Shown here: positions 37,101 through 50,600 of the stretch, piece by piece
How positions within the stretch are numbered: the stretch's first letter is position 1
How the letters are laid out: each line of letters starts with the position of its first letter
Assembly (NCBI GenBank): GCA_018697195.1
Contig: CM031879.1
Location: 32,412,184 to 32,476,183 of the forward strand
Length of the DNA stretch: 64,000 nt
From: Certhia americana
Lineage: Eukaryota; Chordata; Aves; Passeriformes; Certhiidae
Reading direction: 5' to 3'
Translations under genes and position numbers: made by a program
Notes under the pieces: model-generated
Told to the model about the DNA's origin: nothing
Databases searched by the model: none
The model's input: the letters and a program-made list of their open reading frames with translations, nothing else

Positions 37101-40100
37101 TCAGAGATTCACAATCCCTCTACTGACAGGATCTGGCAAGAATTGATCATTAACTCTATTTTTCCCTTGTCAGTAAACTTAGAGGTGTGTCGCACCAGAC
37201 CTGCTAGTCACAGCTCCTGCTGAGTTCTCACATGGCAGCTGTGGTTTGGCTGCTGTGCCATCAGTATGCTGCTGACATTCTGCTTCGTGACTTTTTTAAA
37301 GCAGTTCCAGATGGTATTGTTTCCCTTTTTTCCCTGGCCAAGACAGATGTCTGGATGAGAATCAGCTGCAGACAACCTGGCAAGAGGAGGTGTGAGGTAC
37401 AAGGTGGGCAAGATGAACAACACAAGATGCAGTTGCAAATTGTGACTGCACAGTCACAGCCCAACTGTGACCACTTTTACCAATGAGTTTGGCCATTTTT
37501 TAGTATTTACCAGAATCTTCTGGCTTTTGAATTCCCAGCTAATGAACATTCTAGGCAGTATTTTTCTACACAACACCTCAAGCAACAGGAAGGACCCTGA
37601 TTTTTCTTGGTCTCATTTTCAGGTTAGAGTATTGGCAGCCGCCTGTGACAAGCCTGGTGAGGCTTCCTCTAGGAGAGAATCTAGGGGCTGCATGATGAGG
37701 GCAGCAGCAATGTCCTATTTATTTCTGTCTGCTTCTGGAAGCCGTTCTATCTGGTCTACCTCACCAATTTTGTTATGACATTTAGTTACAATTTGATGCA
37801 CTTACCAACCTAAGTCTGGGAAGTGGAAACAATCATAGAAGACTTTTTACTTTTCTACAGAAAGCTTGGATTTGGCACCACCACCTTATTTCCTCATTTT
37901 TGTTTGTTTAGGTTTGAGGTGGGGGTTTTTTTTGTTTGTTTTTTGGGTTTTTTTCCTATAGTAATATAATTGTCTAACTTTTGTTTGGGGAAGAAAGAAT
38001 GAAAAGAAATGCTTGGAAACTCAAATTTACTGCTTAAACATTCCAAAATTGGTTGAATTGATGTTTGTGTTTGTGAAGATCTTATCTGAAGAAGACAAAC
38101 ATTCAAAAACCAACAAACTGGGTTTTTGAGATGAAGTTATGTATTATATGTACAGTTTTGGCAGATATACAGAATTGAGGTTTTCCCAAGTGAACAGGCA
38201 TTAGAATCAAAAGATTAATGATGCACAGCACAAGTCAGCTGAAATGGTGGTTAACAAACACCTCCAGTGTTGAGGGGATGTTCATACTCTTGAGCTCTGA
38301 ATTGCCTAAATGCATACCTAAGGTATATTGAAGAAGATGAGATGATTATCTTCCCTCAATGAGCATTTTCAAGAGCCACTGGTAGAGTACTTCATTTCAG
38401 AGGAATACCTTCAATCTGTACCTTTTTTCTGGTGGCCTACTACTGTTTACCTTATGAAGACTGGTATTTTAGATCACACTTTTGATTTATTGTTGATGAA
38501 CACTAGCTGGTAGGTTAGATCAATGTATAAGGAAAATTTTGCTGCACTGGAGCTTAACAGGGTGGTATAGGACAATCTATTATTCAATTTATAGTGCTAG
38601 AAACATGCAGTAGCAACCAGCTCGTTCTGACTATAAATAATATGTAGTTGTCACTTTCAGTACTGAGGGAACCTGAGAGACAGGAACCTCTATTTATTTG
38701 CAGTTTTAGCTTCCTTTATGCATCACTGAAAGTGGAAATGAAACACAGAAAAAAAAAAAAAAAGATGAAAACTCTCCTATAGGCTTCAGTGGATCTTTAA
38801 CATATTGCAAGAAGTTCCTGCAGGGATTTTCCATCTGCCTTTACCTACTAAGTTACAGGAGCTTATCTACCCACAGCAGCCACAAAGAAATGTTTTCAAA
38901 ATGTAAAAGCTTCCCTGAGCATTAGACCCTGCTAGAGATGACCTTTATCCTAATATTTTACAATTTGGCATGTTTGGTCTCCTACCTTGCAATCTTAATA
39001 AATTATTATGATTTTCTGTGCATTGTTCCCACCAGTAAAAGGTAAGGAGTGATTTTCATGACCGTTTAAGAATGGATGCAATGTACACTAAATGATACAC
39101 TTCTAAATAGCCCATTTTGTGTCAATGAAATTTTTTCTTCTTCTCTTCTGCACCTTTGTAGTGGTTACACTGGTTACACCTTGTTACTTTAAAGTTTCCT
39201 TCGCCGTGCCATTTCCATAATGAATTCTTTTTCATCTGGCCTTTATGCAACACTGATTTATAATGTATATTTCCTTAAAGACCTCCACAGAGCTGGAGGC
39301 GTCTAAATGAACACATCTGTTGCATGCCCAGAGGGCGCTTTTATGGTTTGGAAAACCTCAGCCTGCAGCTTAAAGTCTCAAATGATGTATTCTCAGAGCA
39401 TCCCGGTGTTTACAGAATGATGGTGAAAGGAACAGAGATGTTTAATAAGATAGAGATGCTTGAGACTTGGAAGCAAAAAGTCATTGTGAGGTTGAGAGGC
39501 AGAAAAAGGCCTGTGCCATATTTGTAGTTTCTTTTCATACTAACCTGCTGACATTCTTCAGGAAGGCAAATTTCTTCCATGTAGCTCTGCTGGTTGATTT
39601 TCAGGGTCTGTGTTTTCAGGGACTCATGCAAAACTCATATGATCATGCAGGAAAGGTTTATAAATTAGTAATACAAATACTGGCAAATAGTTGTAGATGA
39701 AATCAACTATTGCTCTCAGTAATAATCTCTAGGGCTCTATCCCCATGGCCTCCACAGAACAATATCCTGCAGAGATGTACATGCCAGCCCTGCATGCAAG
39801 CTTTGTCTTGCTCGTAAAACTAGGGTGGGAAGCGTGACTAAAAATGACTCCCGTCTTGCTTTACATGCCCATTTATGAGCCTAAAACATATTCACAATGA
39901 ACATTGTCTGCATTTTGTCCCTTCTTGCCCTAGCCAGATGTGTCTGTAACCTGGCTGGCTGCTGTGAGAGATGGATGGGCCAAGTGGGAATTCTCAGTGC
40001 TGGTGTCAACTGGAGGTTGGCGTCACTTGTTATTGCACAGCCGTGCCCTTCCTTGAGAAGTCAGTCAGCTTCACTGACAGCTGATCTGGAGCCAGGACAC

Positions 40101-41057
40101 CAAAAGGTTAAGTCACAGCTTCTCTGTGCCTGCTGCTGCTCAGTTTCCCATGGCATGGGGAGGGATGACCCTGTGGTCCCAGTTTACCCTCTTGAGTCCT
40201 TCCTGAGCATTCTCTTGGCTGCAGTGCTCAGCCATATTAGGAGTGTATGGAGCAAAGCCCAGGAGCCTGGATCAGGAACTCTCCTGTCAATCTGAAGAGC
40301 TGCTGCTCTATTTAGTAACAGACACATGGGAATAGCAGCTTCAATGTGGGTGGGGGCTGCTGGAATTCCAAAGTGTGTCTGAATCCACTTGACTCTTGAT
40401 GGAACCTCTCAGACTGTACTATCTTAAGAGGGTCTTGTACAGAAATAAATCACATTTCCCTATTTTTTTTCAGTAAAAAGAAAAGCAATTTAGCTGCCGT
40501 GTACCTCCATCACAATAGTTTTGATGAACACCAATTACAGCAGAGAAAAATAAAGTTCTTGTTAAATGTTTATTTGCCCTCTTGTTTCAGTCGCATGCAA
40601 ACTATTCAGCAAAAGTGTACTGCATTTAAATGCAATTATGGCAGCCATTATAATGTGAACAACTTAGTTGTGGTGGTTATTTTTTCTTTTTCCTTATTTT
40701 CATGTAATCATGAAGCTGAGCAAAAGATGCACCTTGTGTTTGAAATGCCCAAATAGGAAAGTTAGATATTACTGTTAGGAGCAGGAAGATTTTCATTTGC
40801 AATAAGCACACTTTCCTCACTGTAAACAAATGACCCCCTTACATCTAGTGATCACAGAACAAGTAAGAGCCTCCTAAATTATTAAATTCATAAAGGATTT
40901 AGTGTGGTAGCAGTCTGATGCATCTGATGAACCACACTTTAACAGAAATGTACAGCTATTCTTCACCCAGAAAAACAGGTTTTTGGGTTTTCAGCAAAGA
41001 GCAGTGTTTTGTGGCTTTTTTTCCATTTTCTGCCTAGGCTGACTGCTGTCCTGTGAA
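28124..41057. other. Intergenic, no gene recognised
   Basis: Long gene-free stretch. Contents include a TA-rich patch (32615-32646), a GC-elevated segment (about 32820-33350) with two overlapping chance-like open frames, T18 at 35821-35838, A15 at 38749-38763 and a CTCF-like motif at 39325-39339. A 132-codon frame at 39897-40295 lacks any family signature. Confidence 0.55.
39325..39339 (+). promoter_or_regulatory. CTCF-like motif
   Basis: TGCCCAGAGGGCGCT agrees with the CTCF core CCACNAGRGGGCGCT at most informative positions, including AG-A-GGGCGCT, and keeps a CpG in a CpG-poor region. Motif match only. Confidence 0.35.
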
Positions 41058-41125
41058 GGTCAAGTGACTTCTCTATAGTCTGATACTGAGTCAATAGCTA
41101 AACGAGGAACCAGGATTCCCCTACT
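41058..41125 (+). mobile_element. Possible MIR-like SINE relic
   Basis: GGTCAAGTGACTTCTCTATA, then a diverged stretch, then AGGAACCAGGATTCCCCT follows the order of the MIR core ('GGTTAAGTGACTTGCCCAAG ... AGCCAGGATTCGAACCC'). It is about 68 bases and heavily diverged. Such relics are rare but known in bird genomes. A chance match is possible. Confidence 0.4.
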
Positions 41126-44100
41126 TCCCACTCATCTACAAATCACTCATCTACATAATCTCTAGGAAAAACTTGTGGGATCAAATCACCATCAGGAAGA
41201 CTGAGGGAGGAAATTCAGTTAAATCTCCTTGCAGAGATTTATTTCTTCAGTGCATCCAGGGAAGAGTAGAAGTTTGGCATTAAATGACCCATGGAGGGGT
41301 TGGTTTTTGTTGGTTTTTTTTCTTCTGAACTAAACAAAAAGGAGAGTGTTGGAGCTCTGTGATCCTGCTGTGGATTTTGAATGCCTGAACCCATTGCCCT
41401 GGCTCTCTGCAGAACTGCAGTGGTGTTACACCCATTCTGCCACAGCTTCACTCTCCAGTCCTGTAGGCAGTGAGCATGGCAGAACCTGGAAAACCTGATG
41501 CTGCTCAAGGCAGATATTTTTCCTTGTTTCTCTTCTGGGGCTTCTCTCTACACATGAATATGACTGGACACCCATTCTTAAAAAAAACCCAAGAACCAAT
41601 CTGCCTTTGTTTATCATTTTTCTAGTGCTATCTAGCTGTTCCAGGTATGCAAGATACTTTGTGGATACATAGAGATTTATATGTTTTTATATTTTGAAGG
41701 TATACACACATCTACATGTATTTACCTTATAGCCACTAGTGATCTTTGATAAGATTTGCCTGCTTTTGGGTTTTCTTCATTCTTCATTTAAAAAAGTACC
41801 TTTTAATGAGCATCTGCTTTGGTAACAGTATTGTCTGAGCAGTCAACATTTCCATGATGACATTATGACCCAAGCCTGTGGTGCCAAGAAACATTCCTGC
41901 CCAGCCTCCTGCAGGCAGAAATGTACAGCCCAGGTTAGGAAATGCATGAAAGCCTGCCTCCTCCTGAGGCATACAGAACCACAGTAATTTGGAGATGACT
42001 GGAAATTATGGTACTTCCCATGCACTCTTGGAAGTGAAATGATTAACTCCCAGGTTAAGAACCCCCACAGGAGAAGTTCCTGCTTTTTTATTGGACTCTT
42101 CTGTCCCTCTACTTATAACAGATGCTCCAACTTTATGATGGAAAACTGTTTTTTTTCTAATGTAGATTCCTTTATCTGTTTTCCTCCACTACTTGACTGA
42201 GATTTCATGTCCATACTGCTATATCAGAATGGAGTTTACCAGAAGGTAAATACAGCAAAACAATGAGGAGACACCACAGCTTCAAAGGGAGTTACCTCAA
42301 TTGCTGGCCTTTGACTTGGTGTAAGCCAGTATCTAAGGAGTTTAATTAATGTTTCATTTTCCTTATGAGAAATCATCCACTTTCTTTCTGTCTGAGCTGC
42401 TGCTGAGGAGTACAGCAAAGAAAATTATGCTTTTTTCCATTAATTAATGTTTTTTTCTCAGCACTCTGTGAATAACCGGATGCATATTGTGTGTATAGAT
42501 AAACAATCATTAGTACAGTTTGTAAATATGCAATATATACCCAGAGAGTGTCCCAAAATTTTTCATACTGCTGCCAAATGAATGTGTCTCTGTCTGGAAT
42601 ATGAACAGCATTGACTGACATGGGGAATCTGGGGATTCTGGATCACCCTGCCTCCAAATAGAGCCTGTGATGCACTAAAGCACTCAGTAAATGCTGCCCT
42701 CTCCATCCACAGGTCTCCAACATGTGCGTCACGGTAGGCTAGCAGGTGTTTATCTTTGGCTTATGGTAATTTAGCAAGTATCAAATACAGTTGTTAACAG
42801 CCAGACCTCTGGAATGAATGCATGGCAGGGGTAGGAAGTGGGTGGATGCAGTGGGTTAGTCATGCCACGAGCTTGCATCCTGGATCTTTGAGGTCCAGGA
42901 ATAATTAGTAGTTCTCACCCATGGGTGTGTATCAGAGAGATGCACTTGCACACAGTGGCAGGGTTCACTCAAGAGCCACCTCCCCATAATGGGGGCTCAC
43001 CCTTTGGAGTCAACAGATCTGGGGAGATGGATGGTTCCTGAATAAGCTGTCTCTGGCAGAATACAGTGCCACACAGAGGATTAGTGCAGCTGTATTCAGT
43101 GCAGTGAAAGGCAGTTATATAGGTGCAGCCAGTTCTCTTACCTCCTCTGTACTGCAGGGGATTTTAAAGCAGTGTCTGAATTCAGCTGTTACGCACTGTA
43201 AGAACAAATGTTTAAAATAACATAAAAGCAAGGAGCAAATCACTTTGTGAAGGAAATCACTATGGATAAGCATCTTTCTGTGTCCCTGTGACTGGACTTC
43301 TGCTTAGCTCATTGTTGGGGTCCCATATGTGTTGATTGCCTGTAACTGGATACACAAATGGATGGAATGTTGAACACTTCAAGCAGTCTAGAAAGTCTGA
43401 CCATCACGTTAAACTGACTTTCAAACTAACTGTTTTGATCTACCTGACTGAACATAATAATCCACCTGACATAGCACAAGAGAGGCATAACAATTTCCTG
43501 AGCAGGAAAACCCCTAAGTTGTCACAGGGTGATTTACTAGTTCAGAGGCCTTGATCAGTGGGATATGAAAGTTAGGGAGGGGTGTTTCAGTGCTGTTAGA
43601 AATGTTTCCTTCTTTTGTCACAGTTCATCTGTCCTTTTCCTCAGAGTATTGACTCAAAAGATCAGAAATTGCACTGTTCAGAGGTATTTGTGTCAGATAT
43701 CCAGCTGTGCTTTTGATTTCCATCTGTATATGTCTGGTTTCTTGTATCACTTCCATTGATATTATCCATACTGGTAAATGAACAAATGCAATCACAACTT
43801 CCACTTGTCTCCCAAGGAAATAAAATCTAAAATTTTTCCCTTTGTCTTATGACTGCCACTGGAAGAACTGTAGGAAAGAGCCATCCTGAACAATGCTCAC
43901 TTCCACTTCAGGTAGGAATGCTTCTTAGTTTTGAAAGAATTGCACATCATTTATTGTCCTCCTCTATGACTTTTCTCAATTGATGTTAGTCTTATTTTGC
44001 TCAAAATGGCTCAGGATCCTTCAAACCAGTCTTCATTTATTACGTTTTATTGTATTTGTGACTGGGAAGATAGATAATGGAAATACTTGCTGAGAAAATA

Positions 44101-47100
44101 GAAGCCTTTGAGATACTATTCTTGTCCATTCATTTTAGAAAAACTGTGAGATCAAAGGAAAGCTATTATTTCCAGGGCTTCAGATATAGCTGTAAGTTTC
44201 ATATTGGAAAACATGGGAGATTCCCCCTTTACATCCAGAACTTATTTGAAAGATAAAATAAACACACCTTCCATTAGCAACTAAGAAGGCGCTCAAGGTT
44301 TGTCATCCCTAGTTTCATTGATGAATGATGCCTCCAGTCATCAGACCCAGACAGCATGAAGAGTAAAGCAAATAAACCCAGCTATTTTAGCAGGCACAGT
44401 TCTTAGTTCCTGCGTAAGGTTCTCCATTCCTGAACAATCACCCTTCTCTAGGGTGGCAGGGAGGGATGTCCTCACCTTAGTCCCCCTCTACCTCAGTCTT
44501 CCTCATGCCTGGATTGATATTGCATTAATCAGTCATTGCTCCTGGCATTTAACCATGCCTTGGCACCCTGACAGAGTCTTCTTTGCTTGCAGTACTATTC
44601 CAGCTGTTCCAGGGTTTCTAGGCCAGGTCTGAAGCCTGCAGTCCACAGACATCTCATTAGGCAGCCTGCAACTCCATTGTTTCCCCTACTGCATTTAAAT
44701 CGAGCCTGCTCACAAGTTTTGCATGTGAAAGTATGAGAAACACTCAATAGCTCTTCTGTGTTTGTCTTCTGTCAAGTTAAACAATCTCTTTGACAGCCTC
44801 CCATGGGGCTTTCTTTGAGAGAAATGAGCCCCCCCTTGCTGAACAGGGGTGTGCAGAGTGGCACAGGCACCTGCTCACAAAACTACCACAGCAAAAGTTT
44901 TCTCCAGCTGCCAAAAAACTGCCTCACCCGGAACTTGGTCTGGTTCCAGGCTGGATTTTCGTTTGTTCAGCCGTGGGCTGCTTGTCTTGCTTTGAGCAGC
45001 AACATGTTGAAGAGTCAAGTTGGTGTGGAAAATTCAAACTGGTGAGTATTAAGGTGGGATCTGGATTCCCAACCAAAATTAAGGGCTTTGAGAAACTTGC
45101 AATCTGTAAAAAACATGGAGGTTAAGGACAAGGGTGAGAGAAACAAGACTTGCCACAGAAAAAAGGCGATTTTGTGTCACACACTTGAGTGGATGTGAAC
45201 TGTTCAATTTCAGAAATGATAAATGAGGCTAAAAATTTTGTTGTTTCCTGTGGAGGTTATATAAGTTTTCACTGGGAATCCCCAATGCTCTGCATGTTGA
45301 GATAGGAATTTTTAGGATTGAAAGTGTAGAGGAAGCATCCAGGGGGAAAGGTCTTTTTCTTGAGAGGCATGATTAATCGCTGAAATCCTGCTAACCACAG
45401 TCATCTGTTTGCAGAAAGCTTCCCCTCAGCACACAGTTAGATTTTTGCCTTCATAAATATTGTCCTTTCAGGACATATTTGCTAAATCATATCCAGTTCA
45501 CTACCATTTGCCAGCTTCATTTAACTTCATTAGTGCTGTGGCCTGTTCATATTTTTTAAAATGCATAGTGTTTCTCAGGAATGGCACATGTGGAATTATA
45601 CAAACTGTTCAGGGAAGCTTCACCTCCAGCATTCAGCAGGGGTAAGTTAAAAGGAACTTGAGAGAACTGCATTGTACTGACATGCTGCATTAAGGTCAGT
45701 AATTAAGTAATGTGTGTGCACTAACACATTTAAGACAGTAAGAGAAATGGGTGGTAGCAGGCACCCTGGCTCCCAGGGGGGTGTGGCCAAATTCCTCACT
45801 GCAGCGCTGCCTGCTTTGGCAGAATTAGAGCAGAGCTGCCCTTTTTTGTTTCCTGTAGTAATGGCAGACATATATGCTTATACTGAGCACAGTGCCATTC
45901 TGTAATGTTGCACAGCTACCTGCAGTTTCGGTGAAATCAGCAGTGCTCTGTCTGTTGATCTGAGATTTGATCTGGCCAGATATTCAATAAATGTTTCAGA
46001 TAGCATGAGTGTGTGTGTGTGTGTATATACTTATTTTTTAAATTTTTTCAAACTGTAGCTGTACTCTGATGTTGCCCTCTCCCTAGTAGCATCAGAATGG
46101 TACTGATAAAGTATATCAATTCTACCAATGCAAACCAAAAAAAATTATGGAAAAAGTGTATGCCAGCCAATAATTTTGATGGACTGTGGGCATTGCCCTT
46201 TGCTTACAGAGAAGATTGGCTGTTCCAGACTTTCCTTGTACACAGTCAGGGCTGGAGCAGATCTCAGGCCATGTGAGTGGCATTAACTGGCTCTTATCCC
46301 ACTTCTGAGTACAGGGAATAAGCATTGTGGTGGTCTGTTTCTTTCCTTGCAGTTACAAATACAGCAGGGGATTGTGCTTGGCTTTAAAACCCTGCAAGTG
46401 CTTCCTTGTCCCTCCTGATGTGCAGAGCACACCATCATTCTGTGAGGTGAAATGCCTTCTGAGTCAGCAGCTTCTACTGAATCTGCTAATTGTTAAATAT
46501 CTTCTAACCTCTCTCTCCCTCTTTCCTCCCCTTTCCTTTAGTACATTCTTTGCTACTGTCCAACTAATCCAGGCATCTACCCACATGGGAGTCACTTAGT
46601 TTGCTCCTGGATTGAGCATCTCCTGTAACTTGCATTAAGTGGCTCAGAAAGGTAAGACTTACAATAGCAGAGTGTATTCTTCCAGAAAGGTTGTGTTTTA
46701 GGTCAAAGGATAAGCATGTCATTGTAAAGACTGTTGAGCAGTGATTATAACCATCAGGAAATGTTTATTCAATGAAGTGGAAGGCTGTACGGGATTTCCT
46801 GGCAGCAGGCTGAGGCTCTGTGTTTTAATACAACTTCTCTTTCCCCTAAAGCCTAAGCACCAGCCAGGGCCATGGTGTGAGATTCTCCCAGGCTCCCATT
46901 GCCCGGTCAGGATGGGCTGTCTTCCCTGAATGGTGGACTGTCACAGAGGGGTGGGAAGTGCCACAGCATCTCCAGTCTGCTTTGCCATTCTGGGAGTTTT
47001 TCTCCCTAGGAAATCCCTGACTGAAACAGCATGATTCCCATTGCAAAGCCACACAAGCTGACATTCAGAGTAGGGAACTTCTCTTCCCCAAAATGCAGCT

Positions 47101-47466
47101 TAGCCTTAAATGATGTCATATTCCATGAACTTTCCATACCCTCGCCCCTTATTACTTAAATGCTCTGATTCTGTGAATTTCAGATGGGGGAGTGCTGGTG
47201 ACTACGTTCAATTTTGCAGTTTACCACTTTTGTTCATCCCATTGTGTTTTGTGAGATCCTGGCTGGTCAAAAGGCCTCACTTAAACGTCAGTCATTTCCC
47301 AACACATGGAGTGTTTTGCATGCCTTCTGTTTGTGATTTGAAAAGCAATAAATTAAATAAAACAAAGAGGGAACCATCACAAATGCCCATTTCACGTCTC
47401 CTTCTCTCTGTCTGTCTCTCATGCTTTATTGGTACAATTATAGCTCATCTCCCCATGTTCCCTTAG
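41126..47466. other. Intergenic, no gene recognised
   Basis: No gene recognised. It includes a (GT)n patch at 46009-46025 and a very strong splice-acceptor-like pyrimidine tract (about 46506-46541). The open frames are short and many lack an ATG. Confidence 0.55.
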
Positions 47467-47604
47467 CAACAGATGAGGAGGATGATGGCTGCCTGTCTGC
47501 ACCACTGCCTCGCACACAGGACAATGGCAAGTGGTGCTGCTCTGCCTTCTGCCCCAAGGTGGGATGCTGCCAGGAGGGGAGCTTCTGCAGGATGACCCAC
47601 AGCC
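47467..47604 (+). other. Candidate cysteine-rich exon, phase 1-1, family unknown
   Basis: A 138-bp segment lies between a good acceptor (CATGTTCCCTTAG ending at 47466) and a strong donor (GTAAGT at 47605). One frame is open throughout: 2 bases, 45 codons, 1 base, so both boundaries are phase 1, as is common for extracellular modules. The peptide starts acidic (TDEEDDGC) and then has a cysteine array C-x14-CC-x3-C-x4-CC-x5-C. GKWCC and the CC pairs recall granulin-like spacing, but the pattern is not a granulin match, and I cannot name a family. Local GC content is higher than in the flanks. TGC-rich chance frames occur in CTG-rich DNA, so this is a lead, not a gene call. Confidence 0.25.
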
Positions 47605-50600
47605 GTAAGTACTGACATGCTGTTTTGAAGTATCAGACAGGTTTCTGAGATGATCTCTTGGGGATTTTATTTGAGTTTTAAAAGAAACATGCACACAATG
47701 TTGCCAGGTCTTGCACATTTTTTTTTTTTTATGTCTAGGTGTTTGATCAGAATTATTTGTTTTTAAAACTGCCAGCCTAGTACAAGCACCTGGCTTAGGT
47801 CAGCTGGAGAAGGGACAGCAGCTTCCTGCACCTCTTCTCAACAGAAGGTAACAACTGAACTCAATTCTTGGGCCTCCTAGGCTACCAAAAGGTTTCCATT
47901 TCCATTTCCATTCCATTTCCAGTTCCTCAGACACCTCCTTCCTGACAGGTGCTGGTCTGGGGCTGGAGCTTCTTGCCTCTTCTGCATCCCTACCTGGCAC
48001 ACCTTCTGACTCCTGTCTCCCAGGGGCCACAAAGATGGAATTGTCTCATTGTCTTTGTAGAATAATAAATACAGTTTTCTACATCTTGTTATGTATGTAG
48101 GAGTGGATTAGAAATCTCACCTGCATTTCTTAAAATCCCATCTTCAGATGTGGGCTTCCCCAGAAGTCCTGGCAGAGCATTATGTGGATCAGTTCTTTGG
48201 TACTGATATCCAGGAAAATTGTGAAGTAACAAATAAGTGATTCAATGCCATCTAAGCTGTTCAAGCAAAAGGGAGACAGAAAAAGGCTAGCAGAGTAGGT
48301 ACACACTAGCCACTTTATCACCTTCCTAAGCCCCTTGCCTGCATGCCTCTGTCCATATGTTGTCAGATTCAGAGGAGGAGCTTGGACACCACAGAGGTGC
48401 TGTCATAGCTGTGACCATTCTTGAGACCCAAGGGTCAGGGAAAAATCTGTTGGGCTCAGGAGTAGAGAGCAGATGGGGACCTTTATGCCTCATAGCCTTA
48501 TATCCTGTACAATACATAGGTGTCATGGTGTGAACCAAACAGACACAAAATCAGAAGTGTTCCTGCCCTAGGGGAAAAGCTTCCTACAGGGGTCTGCCTT
48601 TCTTGAAACATCTTACGTGTATTTGATACCATATCACACATGCCAGTCCCTGGGGCCAAAGCCCAGCATCTGCCTGTGGCTGAGTCCTGCTCAGAATATT
48701 TTTATATTTCCATTTCTGTGATAGGCTGGAATTATACTTCTGTCAAAAAAAAAAAAAAAAACTTAGTGGTGACCATACAAATCACCTAAGTTTTAAAATT
48801 ACATATGCTTAAATCTGGGGGAAAAATGTCACCTTGCTAAATTTCACAGTTTTCTACAAGGCATGGACACACTTTAAAAGTCATCCTAATCTCTTTTCTT
48901 CCCCTCTGAAATAAGCAAAGATCCCTATTTTAACCACTCCTCTCAAACACAGACAGACTGTTCTCAGTAGATGCTGCAAAACAAGAGGCTGTGTGGCTGG
49001 ATACACAAACCCACATGGAAAACCTCAGCTAAAATCCCAGGTGAGGTTCATAAACCAGTTGAAGGGTATGTAATGAGTTTTCAAGGGCAGAATCTGATGA
49101 AATAGTTCAGATTTCAGACAACAAATTGCTGGACACTTGTTGGCATTAGGGTAATTAGTGTGGGGCAGATTCCACAGCCAATTCCAGTCTCTTGTGGATC
49201 AAGGATTCCTCCTTTTTCTTCTTGAAATGATGGTGCAATTAATATGTTACTGATAGACTAGATCTCTCCACAATCAAGCCCAAATAATCTGCAGAGCCAT
49301 GCACTGTGCATATCAGTTTGTGTTGGTGTATTAACTGTACTTCTGTGAATACTTCTATGTGTTACATCTTCTTACTAACAATGCTATGCTGAAATTAGCC
49401 TCCCTGGAGTCTTAATTTTGGAAGCAGTTACTAATTTCAGCTCATCTCTTTTCCAGCATATGTACACATGTGCAAACACACATACACAAACAAAATGTTC
49501 ACCTGCCAGAACTGTTTGAGTTGACAGCTCTTTTAAGAGCAGAACACAATAACCATTAAGCCCAGGAACTAGATCAACAAGTATTTCTGAGCTGCTTCTG
49601 AGCTGCTCTTTAACTTCTCACTCTGTAATGTATCTAGTAATTTTTTAAATGACCATAATGTGTGCCCGTCTCACTGAGGTTATATGGGATTTCTCATGCT
49701 TACCAGGGTATAAGCAGCACATTGTCCCATCAATGTGAATTTCTTCAGAGCAACTATGAAATCCCCGTGTGCTCAGCACGAGCTGATGCACTGTGGATAA
49801 TGGATTTCTCCCTACCAAATGGGTAGCTTTTAAATTCAGGCTGCCTGCGATGAAAGTCATGCCACGTCCTGTCTTTAAGCCCAATTCCCTCTTCAACCTA
49901 CTTTCTCAGTCTATACTTGTGAGAGATCAATTTTCCAACTGTCTTCTGGAAGATTGGAACTCTGTGATTAATATGCAAATTATTTTTGTTCTTTTTATTA
50001 GCTTTGTGTGAATTATGTTTAACCTATTGGTTCTCCATATTTCCAAACATGTCATACTCATCCATTTCAAGGATATAGGGTATTTGCTGACAGAATAATC
50101 AAATCCATACCTAGTGTAATTAGAGTAAGTGAAGGGAAGGATTATATGACCGGGTAAGCTATCATGGCTTCAGTCTCACAGAAGTGTTCTCCTTGATTTG
50201 GCAGTACAATGCAAGGTTTTCCTTTGCATTTCCCACTGTTGTCACTGCAGCTGTTTCATGGATAGTTCCAGTTGTTTCACTATGGATTTTGTAATCTCTT
50301 CTCCAATAATCAAGGTAGCCTAGGGAGACGAACATGAGAAGTCTGAATTTCTAGGGAAAAACATCAGGTAGACACCTCCAGCTTGTTTCTCCTTCACTCA
50401 TCACGTCCCCTGCCTCTCATTTTAGCTAATCCTCCCTGCACCCAAGCCATTTTCCTGGTTAGCAGAAAATGGATCAAGTAACACATTCTGTGTCTCTGTC
50501 ATGAGTCCATGCTTGAGCTCCCTGCCCAGGAGCCACCCAAAAGATAGGAATGTCCCTTCTGCATCAGACCAAAGGGGACCTGACCCAAGACAGGGGATTT

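Noticed and set aside
39897..40295. 132-codon frame with a hydrophobic, cysteine-containing start resembling a signal peptide
   Set aside because: No conserved cysteine pattern or domain, and no poly(A) signal or splice context that supports a gene.
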